Positions 1-6,633 of a stretch of 24,365 nucleotides of DNA are shown here, in pieces. This stretch comes from a virus. Position numbers and translations under genes: made by a program. The first letter of the stretch is position 1. Each line of letters opens with the position of its first letter. The stretch spans positions 1 through 24,365 of IMG/VR virus record IMGVR_UViG_3300042691_008185; one strand, given 5' to 3'. The notes under the pieces were generated by a model. That model saw only the letters and a program-made list of their open reading frames with translations. It did no database searches and was not told where the DNA came from.

Positions 1-184
1 TTAAATTTGATTTGATTTTTTCTTCGATTAATACTGGAAGGATAGTCTGCAAGTACTTGATGTATTGCTCTCTATTCACTAATGTTTTGCCTTCTGATTT
101 AGCGAGGCATTTCACCTGTCTTTCGGTGACTGATAGGCTTATCCTGCCTATGTTGCGGTTGTCTTTAGTTATTACTTTTGGCAT
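1..184 (-). CDS. Small hypothetical protein, 3' end cut by window edge
   Basis: A leftward reading frame starts with ATG at 184-182 and stays open for 61 codons to position 2, so its stop lies outside the window. The visible protein begins MPKVITKDNRNIGRISLSV and is basic and helical toward the end (QYIKYLQTILPVLIEEK). I do not recognise a family. It overlaps the end of the next leftward gene by 20 bases, which fits translational coupling in a small leftward operon of three genes. The stretch NIGRISLSVTERQV could be the start of a small DNA-binding fold such as ribbon-helix-helix, but that is a guess. Confidence 0.6.
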   Translation of the reverse strand, partial: MPKVITKDNRNIGRISLSVTERQVKCLAKSEGKTLVNREQYIKYLQTILPVLIEEKIKSNL

Positions 185-353
185 TTTCTTCTTTAATAAA
201 TTTACTAAATAATTTGTGAAATGTTTTGAAACTATCGAGTAACCATAGTTGTTCATCTCTCGATAAATCTTCCCATTGGATTACCTCACCTTCATCATTT
301 GTTAGCGTTGCGGATGTTAGCCCACTATCGCAAATGTCTATTGTTGCTTTCAT
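165..353 (-). CDS. Small hypothetical protein (62 aa)
   Basis: A leftward frame of 62 codons lies between two other leftward genes: it is 2 bases from the upstream gene at 356-724 and overlaps the downstream gene by 20 bases. The product is acidic in its first half (NDEGEVIQWEDLSRDEQ) and basic and aromatic at the end (FKTFHKLFSKFIKEEN). The first part could form a short beta hairpin followed by a helix. I recognise no family and no catalytic motif. Tight packing with same-strand neighbours is the main support for it being a gene. Confidence 0.6.
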   Translation of the reverse strand: MKATIDICDSGLTSATLTNDEGEVIQWEDLSRDEQLWLLDSFKTFHKLFSKFIKEENAKSNN

Positions 354-355
354 AA

Positions 356-724
356 TTAAAATTTTTTACTCATGTAATTAAATGCTTTGTCATCATTTGT
401 CTTTGCTAACTTGTTAAGGTTTACATCCTTCATCCATTCAGGTTCGGGCGCGAGGTAAAAGTCAGGTATGTCACCAAAGTTCACAGCCAAAGGCGGCACT
501 TCCGTTACTCTTATGTATGGGTTGTTATGGCCCTTGTCGGGCTGTGACTTGAACACTATTCCGAGATGATATTGTGCGCTTGTACTTGCAACATCTGTGT
601 CATTCCTATTAAGACCAAATGATTCGCCAATATCTTTAATGCTTCTGTCAGGTTGGTTTAGTTTGATTCGCAATATCTCAATTCCAATATTGGTAATGTT
701 GGCATCCTTTGCTGCTATCTTCAT
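356..724 (-). CDS. Hypothetical protein (122 aa), first gene of leftward unit
   Basis: A leftward frame of 122 codons faces the ERF gene across a 159-base divergent promoter region. Residues about 28-60 (SIKDIGESFGLNRNDTD...) could form a helix-turn-helix-like segment, because the spacing of SIKDIGESFGLNR resembles sigma-like or MarR-like recognition helices. The second half is proline-rich (VTEVPPLAVNFGDIPDFYLAPEPEW) and looks non-globular. I cannot assign a family. Its position opposite the early recombination operon would suit a regulator, but that is inference from context only. Confidence 0.65.
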   Translation of the reverse strand: MKIAAKDANITNIGIEILRIKLNQPDRSIKDIGESFGLNRNDTDVASTSAQYHLGIVFKSQPDKGHNNPYIRVTEVPPLAVNFGDIPDFYLAPEPEWMKDVNLNKLAKTNDDKAFNYMSKKF

Positions 725-741
725 ATTTAATTTATTTTTTG

Positions 742-772
742 CAATGATAATATTTATTTTTTAATTGCCAAC
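742..772 (-). promoter_or_regulatory. Weak candidate promoter for the leftward genes
   Basis: Read on the minus strand, 749-742 is TATCATTG, one mismatch from the Bacteroidota -7 box TAnnTTTG. It is preceded after 19 bases by GTTG (772-769), a weak match to the -33 box TTTG. It would start transcription about 10 bases before the ATG at 724. The match is partial in an AT-rich region, so chance is possible. Confidence 0.3.
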
Positions 773-829
773 TATTAAATCTTTAAAGCGTTGAATATTA
801 AGGCAATAAATATTTTAATCAAATTTTAA

Positions 830-860
830 TTTGTCATATCAAAATAAAAATTATTTTTGC
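830..860 (+). promoter_or_regulatory. Promoter of the recombination cassette, partial copy of the repeated operator
   Basis: TTTG at 830-833 and TATTTTTG at 852-859 are separated by 18 bases, matching the Bacteroidota -33/-7 consensus closely. Between them lies CATATCAAAA (835-844) followed by exactly 7 bases and the -7 box. The same CAAAA-N7-TAnnTTnGC arrangement occurs in the promoters at 5714, 7379 and 10240. The upstream 17-bp palindrome of those three is missing here. It lies 24 bases before the ERF start codon. Confidence 0.7.
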
Positions 861-883
861 AGCACTTTAATAAATAAAAAGAT

Positions 884-1438
884 ATGAAGCAAATTGCTAC
901 AGCCTTAGTAAAGGCACAAATGGAAATGGGTAACGCCATCAAGGATTCAAGCAATCCATTTTTTAAATCAAAGTACGCAGACTTGAATGCAGTCCGCGAA
1001 GCATGTATGCCAGCATTAAATAAGCATGGTATAGTAGTATTACAACCTATCGTTCACATCGATGGTAAAAACTTTGTGAAAACATTGTTACTACATGAAA
1101 GTGGTGAGTGTTTAGAATCATTTACAGAAATCGTTTATTCGAAGCAAAACGACGCACAAGCGCAAGGTAGTGGAATTACTTATGCTAGACGTTATGGCTT
1201 ACAATCATTCGTAAACGTAGGTGCTGACGATGACGATGGAAACAAAGCAAGCGCACCGCAACCTATGAAAAAAGTATCAGTTGAATTTTCAAAAGATATG
1301 GCAATCATTGGCGAGCAACTTAGGCTAATGGCTTCAATCGAAGATTTGAACGCTTACTACAACCAAGTGCAACCAACGGATGCAGCAATTAAAGCAATGT
1401 TCACTAAACGTAAAGTAGAAATCAATGGAAGTAAATAG
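884..1438 (+). CDS. erf: ERF-family single-strand annealing recombinase
   Basis: The product is an ERF-superfamily protein, a phage recombinase that binds single-stranded DNA and anneals complementary strands. The family is known for recircularisation and recombination of phage genomes. The N-terminal part (residues about 1-115) carries the family signatures: FFKSKYADLNAV at 26-37 and, near 94-112, QGSGITYARRYGL, with the typical TYARRY core. An acidic stretch (GADDDDGN) follows. The C-terminal 60 residues are a variable helical tail. It is the first gene behind the promoter at 830-860 and overlaps the exonuclease gene by 14 bases. With exonuclease and SSB it forms a Red-like recombination module. 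Length (184 aa) is within the usual range. Confidence 0.92.
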   Translation: MKQIATALVKAQMEMGNAIKDSSNPFFKSKYADLNAVREACMPALNKHGIVVLQPIVHIDGKNFVKTLLLHESGECLESFTEIVYSKQNDAQAQGSGITYARRYGLQSFVNVGADDDDGNKASAPQPMKKVSVEFSKDMAIIGEQLRLMASIEDLNAYYNQVQPTDAAIKAMFTKRKVEINGSK

Positions 1439-2162
1439 TAGAATAGGTAAGTTTTCAGCGAGTAGAATATCAGAGCTACTCGCTGGCGGAACAGGCAAAA
1501 CGGCCCAATCGTATTGCTTAGATTTGGCAATGGATATGATAGGCCTAAAAAAGGACCTCCAAACATCTGATATGTTGCACGGAATAGTGAATCAACACAA
1601 TGCTTTTGAGTTATGTGTAAAGCCATTATATCCTGAAATTAAATGGCATGATGAATACATGGCAATAGATGACAGATGTGGCGCAAGTCCAGACTTTTTA
1701 GGAGTTGGAATAGTTGGTGATATTAAATGCCCAACATCTATCTATACATACCTAGAGCAGATTGAGAAGATGCCAACAAAGTATTATAATCAACTACAAA
1801 TGCAGATGATGTCGGCTAACGTAACAGATGCAATGCTTTGTTTTTACCTCACTAAAAAAGAGGAATGGGGTGAAGACGAATGGACTGAATATCCGATGCC
1901 TTTAGAAGACAGGTTCAAGATATTCGATGTGCAAAAGGATGAAGAAATTTGCGACAAAATAATGTCGGCAGTTGAGAAATATCAGCCTGAAAAGGCTATA
2001 TTAGCTGCAAAGTTAGCGACTGCTCCAGTGATGGATGAAGTGGAATTTTTCTACTCACAATTTAACGGTTGTAAGTTTAAGAAACTAAAGGAAGCAAGTA
2101 ATATCTTTACGGCAGCCGACAAAACAATCAGAGTTAATAATAATTTTTTTTATAGTAAATAA
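1425..2162 (+). CDS. YqaJ / lambda-exonuclease-like nuclease
   Basis: The product is a PD-(D/E)XK nuclease of the YqaJ viral recombinase / lambda exonuclease superfamily, expected to resect double-stranded DNA ends so that the ERF protein can anneal the exposed strand. Visible motifs are GASPDFLG (Asp90), VGDIKCP (Asp99-x-Lys101, the metal-binding and catalytic core) and YYNQLQMQMM (about 120-129, the conserved glutamine helix). The usual early Glu is less clear: HGIVNQHNAFEL at 52-63 occupies its place. The start overlaps the ERF gene by 14 bases, and the SSB gene begins on the base after the stop codon, so the three are probably co-translated. At 245 aa it is close to family size. Confidence 0.88.
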   Translation: MEVNSRIGKFSASRISELLAGGTGKTAQSYCLDLAMDMIGLKKDLQTSDMLHGIVNQHNAFELCVKPLYPEIKWHDEYMAIDDRCGASPDFLGVGIVGDIKCPTSIYTYLEQIEKMPTKYYNQLQMQMMSANVTDAMLCFYLTKKEEWGEDEWTEYPMPLEDRFKIFDVQKDEEICDKIMSAVEKYQPEKAILAAKLATAPVMDEVEFFYSQFNGCKFKKLKEASNIFTAADKTIRVNNNFFYSK

Positions 2163-2474
2163 ATGGGAACAATAATCGGAGCATCAATTTGCCTAGACCA
2201 GATTGACGAAAGCAAAGTAACAATAGCGCAAAACGGAAAGCGCTATTTAAACATTAGTATCGTAGTGAATGACAAGCTAGATAAATATGGTAAGCATGTA
2301 GAACTGTCGCATAGTCAAACTAAAGAAGAGCGTGATTCTAAGGCTAAAAAAAAGTATTTAGGAAGCGGAAATCAGATATGGCCAAAGGTTAACTTAGAAA
2401 GTTGGGACAATTCTCAACCAGTTCAACCAGTTCAAATAGCAGTAGCAAAAAATGATAATGATTTGCCTTTTTAA
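2163..2474 (+). CDS. ssb: Single-stranded DNA-binding protein, phage type
   Basis: The product is a short (103 aa) SSB-like protein. Its C-terminus, DNDLPF, is the acidic hydrophobic tip typical of bacterial SSB (DDDIPF), which recruits partner enzymes. The N-terminal part (about 1-75) is compatible with an OB fold: GASICLDQI, a strand with KRYLNISIVVND, and a basic loop (QTKEERDSKAKKKYLGSGN) before a tryptophan strand. A short Q/P/V linker (SQPVQPVQIAVAK) joins the tip. It starts immediately after the exonuclease stop codon and completes the recombination module. It could protect single strands both in recombination and in phage replication. Confidence 0.8.
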   Translation: MGTIIGASICLDQIDESKVTIAQNGKRYLNISIVVNDKLDKYGKHVELSHSQTKEERDSKAKKKYLGSGNQIWPKVNLESWDNSQPVQPVQIAVAKNDNDLPF

Positions 2475-2475
2475 T

Positions 2476-2505
2476 TTTTTAATTTAAAAAAGTATTTTAT
2501 ATTCG
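2476..2505 (+). promoter_or_regulatory. Candidate promoter for the structured RNA / replication block
   Basis: TATATTCG at 2498-2505 is a one-base variant of the -7 box TAnnTTTG and resembles the -7 box TACATTCG of the promoter at 7442-7449. Eighteen bases upstream lies TTTT (2476-2479) in place of TTTG. A start near 2510 would give an RNA of about 120 nt ending at the terminator at 2584-2630. Confidence 0.45.
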
Positions 2506-2510
2506 CAAAA

Positions 2511-2630
2511 GTTCTTTAAAATTACAATTAGCGATGTGAGCCGACATCAGTTAAAAATATGCGAGAAATCGCACTTACGCAAAGCTCTAATAGGTTGGAC
2601 GGCTCTCCACCTATTGGGGCTTTTGTTTTT
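2511..2630 (+). ncRNA. Predicted structured RNA: small RNA or attenuating leader
   Basis: Three hairpins lie in a gap without coding potential. P1 is GATGT/ACATC (2533-2537 with 2544-2548) and has the 6-base loop GAGCCG. P2 is TGCGA/TCGCA (2560-2573) and has the GNRA loop GAAA. P3 is a 12-bp stem (2584-2595 with 2609-2620, three G-U pairs) with two more pairs above a bulge; its loop (2599-2606) contains CGGCTC. The P1 loop is the exact reverse complement of six P3 loop bases (2600-2605), so a kissing-loop contact is possible. P3 is followed by TTTTGTTTTT. The start codon at 2633 is 2 bases beyond, so the element may act in cis as an attenuator or in trans as a small RNA. I recognise no known RNA family. 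Confidence 0.55.
2584..2630 (+). terminator. Rho-independent terminator just before a start codon
   Basis: A 12-bp stem (2584-2595 with 2609-2620) with a 13-base apical part and a T-rich tail (2621-2630). The A's before the stem (2581-2583) also allow some activity on the other strand. The tail ends 2 bases before the ATG at 2633, so read-through is needed for the downstream replication genes unless they have another promoter. I see none. Confidence 0.7.
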
Positions 2631-2632
2631 AT

Positions 2633-3301
2633 ATGAATAGAGATTCAACTATTTTTTATCGTTCATTTTATGAAGCCATAAAAGAACTACCTGAGCAAAA
2701 TCAGTTAGAGATTTATAATGCCATTTTTGAGCATTCACTTAATCTAAAAAAGCCAGAATTAACTGGATTAAGCAAAACTATCTATACACTTATTGAGCCT
2801 CAAATAGAAGCTAATTTGAAGCGATACACTAACGGAAAGCAACCAAAAAAGAAGCAAGACGAAAGCGAAAAAGAAGCAAAAGCGGAGCAAGATTTAAGCA
2901 AAAGCGGAGCTAATAAGAATAAGAATAAGAATAATAATGAAAATATTAATACTTCTTTAAAAAAGAAGCAAGCGCTTAAACAATTATTTTCTGAATCTAT
3001 TTATGTAGACAAACACAATTTTAAAGAAGCATTACCAGATTGGAATCAAGAAAAGTTAAAGTATTATTATGATTCATTATTAACTTGGTCAAACGAAGGC
3101 AATAGAAAAATTAATTGGATTGCTACGGCACAACAATGGGCTGCAAGAGATGAAAAGTTGGGCAAGTTAAAATTTGAAAGTAAAAGTGAACTACCAACTA
3201 ACTGGATTCATTTGAAACTTACAGACCAACAAAAGAAATTACTAACCAAAGAACAATTAGGAAAATATCAAACACATCAAACTAGATTATCAATGCAATG
3301 A
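2633..3301 (+). CDS. DUF6291-domain protein, probable replication-initiation component
   Basis: Residues 1 to about 70 (IFYRSFYEAIKELPEQNQLEIYNAIFEHSLN...) match the pattern of the DUF6291 domain, which is found at the N-terminus of phage replication proteins in Bacteroidota. A lysine/asparagine-rich low-complexity linker follows (about 78-108). The C-terminal half (YYYDSLLTWSNEGNRKINWIATAQQWAARDE) resembles the C-terminal helices of DnaT/DnaD-like loader proteins. It leads the replication block; its stop codon overlaps the start of the DnaB-N-like gene. A role in loading the split helicase encoded next is inferred. The linker DNA holds a 15-bp direct repeat and three AATAAG hexamers, which could slip during replication. 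Confidence 0.7.
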   Translation: MNRDSTIFYRSFYEAIKELPEQNQLEIYNAIFEHSLNLKKPELTGLSKTIYTLIEPQIEANLKRYTNGKQPKKKQDESEKEAKAEQDLSKSGANKNKNKNNNENINTSLKKKQALKQLFSESIYVDKHNFKEALPDWNQEKLKYYYDSLLTWSNEGNRKINWIATAQQWAARDEKLGKLKFESKSELPTNWIHLKLTDQQKKLLTKEQLGKYQTHQTRLSMQ

Positions 3302-3954
3302 TGGACTTAAAAAACGAAAGAAAAAAGTTAGAGGAATACATCCTTAGTGCTGCAATCTTTGAAAACAAGATAGTGAATGTTCTCAACTTTTTGACTTATA
3401 AAAATTTTACTATTTGGGAAGATTACGATTACCAAGAAGCTTGGGTAATAATTACAACACTTTATAAAGAAAATAGAATCATTGACGTAATGACGTTTTC
3501 TATTGAGTACAAGAAACGCTTTAATAAATCAATCTTTAATCATATTATGGATTTATCAAGTAGAATAGCCAGTACGCAAAATACGCAACACCACGCGGCT
3601 ATATTAGTTCAAATAGACATGACTGATAGATTGGTTGAATTATTGCAATCGTTATCAATGAATCATAACTTGCCAGAATCCGAAAGAATAGACTTTAAAA
3701 ATACATCTATTGATTTGCAAGGCTATAAGATAGATGTGTTTGATGCTAAAGACGCTTTACTTAAAATGATATTACACAAGAATTATTCAGATGTTGCTGC
3801 CAAACAAATAAACAAATACGCGGAATTAATGAATAAAAAAGTAGATAATATCAGAAGAAATGAAACTAAAATTGCTTTAATTGCAAACCTTAGATGTCTA
3901 TGTATATCAGAAAAAGCTAAATACTTATTAATGCAATTAGAATCAGAAATATGA
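3298..3954 (+). CDS. DnaB N-terminal-domain-like protein without ATPase domain
   Basis: The first about 115 residues follow the pattern of the DnaB helicase N-terminal domain: a start helix with EEYILSAAIFE, then L..KNF....DYDYQEAWVIITTLYKENRIIDVMTFSIEY, then DLSSRIASTQNTQHHAAILVQ. In DnaB this domain binds primase and forms the collar of the ring. No Walker motif follows; the C-terminal 100 residues are helical and unassigned. The next gene supplies an ATPase domain and overlaps by 4 bases (ATGA). The pair therefore looks like a replicative helicase split in two, or a loader-like domain plus ATPase. The double ATG at 3298 makes the exact start uncertain by one codon. Confidence 0.6.
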   Translation: MMDLKNERKKLEEYILSAAIFENKIVNVLNFLTYKNFTIWEDYDYQEAWVIITTLYKENRIIDVMTFSIEYKKRFNKSIFNHIMDLSSRIASTQNTQHHAAILVQIDMTDRLVELLQSLSMNHNLPESERIDFKNTSIDLQGYKIDVFDAKDALLKMILHKNYSDVAAKQINKYAELMNKKVDNIRRNETKIALIANLRCLCISEKAKYLLMQLESEI

Positions 3955-4850
3955 GTGAATTTTTAAAGTACCTAGCTATTGAAGAACCAATAGTTAAACC
4001 TATAACAGAAAACCAAAAAAAGTTAGAAGCGGCATTCGTAGATATTACAAAAAAGATTGAGTTTCCACCTTTAGCAATTTCAATAGGTTCACATTATCTT
4101 GGAGGTACCAATTATCCAACTGCATTTGCAACATATGGAAACTTTAGTGCGTTAATGGCTCCATCTAAAGCAAGAAAATCATTCTTTAAAAGTTTACTAG
4201 TTTCAGCATACATTGGAGGCAATGCAAATCAATTCACTACATCAATAAAATCTCACAAATCAAAAGGCGGTTATATCTTAGATTTTGATACAGAGCAAAG
4301 CAGATTTCATGCTCAAAATGTATTTAAGAGAGTGATACCAATGACAGGCTCAAACCCTGACAATTATAAACCATTTGCATTGAGAGAATTTTCATCAACA
4401 GAAAGAGTAGAGATAATAGAAACAGCTATTTATTCAAGTGAGTATTCAGATAATATTGACTTTATAATTATTGATGGTATTGCGGATTTAATTAAGGATG
4501 TAAACGACATCAAAGAATCAACAATGATTATTGAAAAGTTGATGAGATGGACATCAGATAAAAGATGCCACATTTTAAATGTCATCCACACTAACCCTGG
4601 AACTAATAAACCAAAAGGTCATTTAGGTACTTTTATCATGCAGAAAGCAGAGACAGTATCGCGATTAGAATACATTGACGAAAAGCAAACAAAGATTGAG
4701 TTTCCTTTTACTCGAAATTATCCAATACAAGATTTGATTATGGAAATAAATGATGAAGGACTTCCTTTTATAGTTGGAGAGCAATTAAATATGATTCAAG
4801 AATCAATTACTATTCAACCTAATACTAACTTTGAATACGAACCATTTTGA
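3951..4850 (+). CDS. RecA/AAA_25-like ATPase, probable replicative helicase subunit
   Basis: The product (299 aa) resembles RepA/AAA_25-type RecA-fold ATPases. Residues 64-80 (NFSALMAPSKARKSFFK) occupy the Walker A place but read A-P-S-K-A-R-K-S rather than GxxxxGK[ST]: the final Lys-Ser is kept and the glycines are lost. A strand with acidic residues follows (ILDFDTEQSRFHAQNVF, 109-125). The Walker B is FIIIDGIADL (171-180, Asp175). A sensor-like segment reads HILNVIHTNPGTNKPKGHLG. Position after a DnaB-N-like protein and overlap by ATGA argue for a helicase role in phage replication. ATP hydrolysis with the altered P-loop is not certain. Confidence 0.72.
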   Translation: MSEFLKYLAIEEPIVKPITENQKKLEAAFVDITKKIEFPPLAISIGSHYLGGTNYPTAFATYGNFSALMAPSKARKSFFKSLLVSAYIGGNANQFTTSIKSHKSKGGYILDFDTEQSRFHAQNVFKRVIPMTGSNPDNYKPFALREFSSTERVEIIETAIYSSEYSDNIDFIIIDGIADLIKDVNDIKESTMIIEKLMRWTSDKRCHILNVIHTNPGTNKPKGHLGTFIMQKAETVSRLEYIDEKQTKIEFPFTRNYPIQDLIMEINDEGLPFIVGEQLNMIQESITIQPNTNFEYEPF

Positions 4851-5167
4851 TATTACCACACCTTAATTGCATAATCGTGAAAGATAACCGTTATCATTGG
4901 TGCGCTTCAATATTTTGGATTGGATTAGACCAGCACTTTACTTTGGTTGAGGTAAAGCCTTCATGCGATAGGTATTCAAAGGTCAAAGGTTATGACATCC
5001 TGATGAAGATGGATAAATTGAAACTGATAACTGTACTATCACGAAAAAAAATACTTGAATTATATTCTGAAAAGTCAATAGTTATAATGACAGAATTTAA
5101 AATGGCTATATCAGAAAAAATGATGTTTGAAATATTAATACGTGAAACCGATGCTGTGCGCAAATAA
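4847..5167 (+). CDS. Hypothetical protein (106 aa) in replication block
   Basis: The frame has no ATG near its beginning. A TTG at 4847 overlaps the previous stop codon (TTGA) and gives 106 residues; the next possibility is GTG at 4877, giving 96. I prefer TTG because the first residues (LPHLNCIIVKDNRYHWCASIFWIG) look like a conserved pair of strands and the overlap suggests coupling. The protein is small and mixed alpha/beta with no motif I recognise. It overlaps the NinG gene by 17 bases. In similar phages this spot often holds small Holliday-junction or nuclease proteins, but nothing in this sequence proves that. Confidence 0.55.
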   Translation: MILPHLNCIIVKDNRYHWCASIFWIGLDQHFTLVEVKPSCDRYSKVKGYDILMKMDKLKLITVLSRKKILELYSEKSIVIMTEFKMAISEKMMFEILIRETDAVRK

Positions 5168-5720
5168 AGAATGTAACCAGGGAAATTTTGGAAAGCGAAA
5201 GAGATTTGAACCTGTGCGGGGAGAAAAGGTATGCTGCATTGAATGTTCATTGGCTGTTATTCGCTCGAAAACTTACGTCAGAAAGCACGAAAAAGAAATT
5301 AGGCTTAGTAATGCTATAAAAAAGAAAAATATACTTGAGAAGCTAGAAACGCATTCAGATTGGTTGAAGAAATTGCAAAAGGTATTTAATACTTACATCC
5401 GTAAAAGGGATAAAAACAAAAGGTGTATTAGCTGTCAAACACCATTAAATGGTAGAAAATTCGATGCAGGACATTGTTATTCAGTTGGTGCATATCCTAA
5501 CCTAAGATTCAATGAAAACAACGTTCATGGGCAATGTGTACACTGCAACCAACATAAGCATGGCAATATTCACGAATACATGAGCAATCTACCTATTGTT
5601 ATTGGGGATGAAGCATTTGAAAGGCTACAAGAAAAAAGGAATGAACCTTTAAAATTATCAATACCAGAAATCAAAGAGTTAATCGAGATTTATAAGCAAA
5701 AAGTAAAAGCTTATTTATAA
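5151..5720 (+). CDS. ninG: NinG/Rap-type recombination endonuclease
   Basis: The product matches the lambda NinG (Rap) family, which processes branched recombination intermediates. An N-terminal zinc-binding region (CANKEC at 3-8 and VCCIEC at 27-32) is followed by a basic helical linker. Next comes the HNH-like core: CISC (92-95), AGHCYS (106-111), LRFNENNVHGQC (118-129), VHCNQHKHGN (130-139). The C-terminal helix contains the usual GDEAFERL and EIKELI segments. I chose ATG at 5151; GTG at 5142, three codons upstream, is also possible. It is the last gene of the replication block, and a 17-bp palindrome of the next promoter overlaps its stop codon. It works logically with the ERF, exonuclease and SSB genes. 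Confidence 0.85.
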   Translation: MLCANKECNQGNFGKRKRFEPVRGEKVCCIECSLAVIRSKTYVRKHEKEIRLSNAIKKKNILEKLETHSDWLKKLQKVFNTYIRKRDKNKRCISCQTPLNGRKFDAGHCYSVGAYPNLRFNENNVHGQCVHCNQHKHGNIHEYMSNLPIVIGDEAFERLQEKRNEPLKLSIPEIKELIEIYKQKVKAYL

Positions 5721-5784
5721 TGATTATAAATTAGGATTATTTTTGATACATGTATTTCATATATCAAAATACGGTGTATATTTG
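5714..5784 (+). promoter_or_regulatory. Repeated 71-bp promoter/operator element, copy A
   Basis: The element begins with the perfect 17-bp palindrome TTTATAATGATTATAAA (5714-5730), which overlaps the ninG stop codon. A second imperfect dyad of 27 bp follows, with arms TTTGAT and ATCAAA (5742-5768), enclosing a TTTC in the -33 position (5755-5758). The -7 box is TATATTTG (5777-5784), 18 bases from TTTC. Copies B (7379-7449) and C (10240-10310) have the same length and order. Two regulator-binding sites are implied: one upstream and one over the promoter. Confidence 0.75.
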
Positions 5785-5815
5785 CCTTCGAAATAATAAC
5801 TAACAAATTAAAATC

Positions 5816-6028
5816 ATGACAATTTCACTTACAGAACAAGACATCGAAATCATTGAAACAAATCATAGAACTAAAGCAAGCAATATAACAATAGTTAGCA
5901 AAGAATTAGATGTGAACGGAAAAATGTATTTGTGCGAAATATCACCAAGCACGCCAACAACTATGTTTGAATTGGGTAAGATAGTTGGTAGGTCAAAAGA
6001 ATATGAATTAAAAAAACATTTAGCTTAA
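5816..6028 (+). CDS. Small hypothetical early protein (70 aa)
   Basis: This is the first gene behind promoter copy A, 31 bases from its -7 box. The product has an acidic N-terminal helix (TEQDIEIIETNH), two likely strands (NITIVSKELDV and KMYLCEISP) and a basic end (KEYELKKHLA). I recognise no family. Its position behind a regulated early promoter and its size fit the many small host-takeover or accessory proteins of phages. Confidence 0.6.
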   Translation: MTISLTEQDIEIIETNHRTKASNITIVSKELDVNGKMYLCEISPSTPTTMFELGKIVGRSKEYELKKHLA

Positions 6029-6045
6029 TTAATAATAAAAACGAT

Positions 6046-6633
6046 ATGAATACAATAATTGAATTATTGAATGCAGCTGGTTACAAAAATAGTAATACTA
6101 ACAAAGAAAGAGCAGTAAGGAACATGAATTTATTACTTAATAGCGGAATTATGAAGTTAACATTAGTTGATGCTGAAGCTTATAATGCTAAAGAAAATGG
6201 TAGAGGTTTTTGGATGATGTGTAGTGATGGCAAAAAAAGACCTACTGCATACAAAGTAACTTTATATGGTAAAACATACTATGGTCATTTAATGCAAAAA
6301 AGCCTTACAACAAAATTTAAGCACATCCAGCATATGGATTTAACTTGGGAGTATGCAACCAATACAGAGTACTACGATAATACATCTATTTCAATAAGTG
6401 ATATTCAAACTCGTGTTGCTCAATTATTAACTATTATTCGTGAGGATAAAGATTTTTTTGCACCTAAATTGTTTGCTGCAAAAGGCGATTGCTCTTGCGG
6501 TAAATGTAATGGAGTTGGTATAATACCTGCATTTAGCTATTATGCAAATGGGATATGTTTTGATTGCGGCGGTTCTGGTATAAATAGAAATTATTTAAAA
6601 TCAATTGTTGATAACGCTATAAAAATTTCATAA
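6046..6633 (+). CDS. Hypothetical protein with C-terminal DnaJ-like zinc domain
   Basis: The N-terminal 110 residues are unassigned and include a strand-rich stretch (KKRPTAYKVTLYGKTYYGHL). The C-terminal part (about 145-180) carries four paired cysteines: CSCGKCNGVG and CFDCGGSG. The C-x-x-C-x-G-x-G arrangement is like the zinc-binding repeats of DnaJ. The intervening segment IIPAFSYYANGI resembles zinc domains seen in other small phage proteins. The zinc module may bind nucleic acid or protein. It sits second in the unit behind promoter A, and the next gene starts on the base after its stop codon. Function unknown. Confidence 0.65.
   Translation: MNTIIELLNAAGYKNSNTNKERAVRNMNLLLNSGIMKLTLVDAEAYNAKENGRGFWMMCSDGKKRPTAYKVTLYGKTYYGHLMQKSLTTKFKHIQHMDLTWEYATNTEYYDNTSISISDIQTRVAQLLTIIREDKDFFAPKLFAAKGDCSCGKCNGVGIIPAFSYYANGICFDCGGSGINRNYLKSIVDNAIKIS

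Noticed and set aside
12-212. 66-codon plus-strand frame at the left end
   Set aside because: It is antisense to two small leftward genes that fit one another in spacing and codon use; its product is hydrophobic/phenylalanine-rich without a motif.
757-806. Imperfect dyad TTGCC...GGCAA in the divergent promoter region
   Set aside because: Only five bases pair cleanly across a 32-base gap in AT-rich DNA; not enough to call an operator.
2467-2491. AT-only inverted repeat after the SSB gene
   Set aside because: The stem contains almost no GC pairs and could arise by chance in A/T runs; not a convincing terminator.
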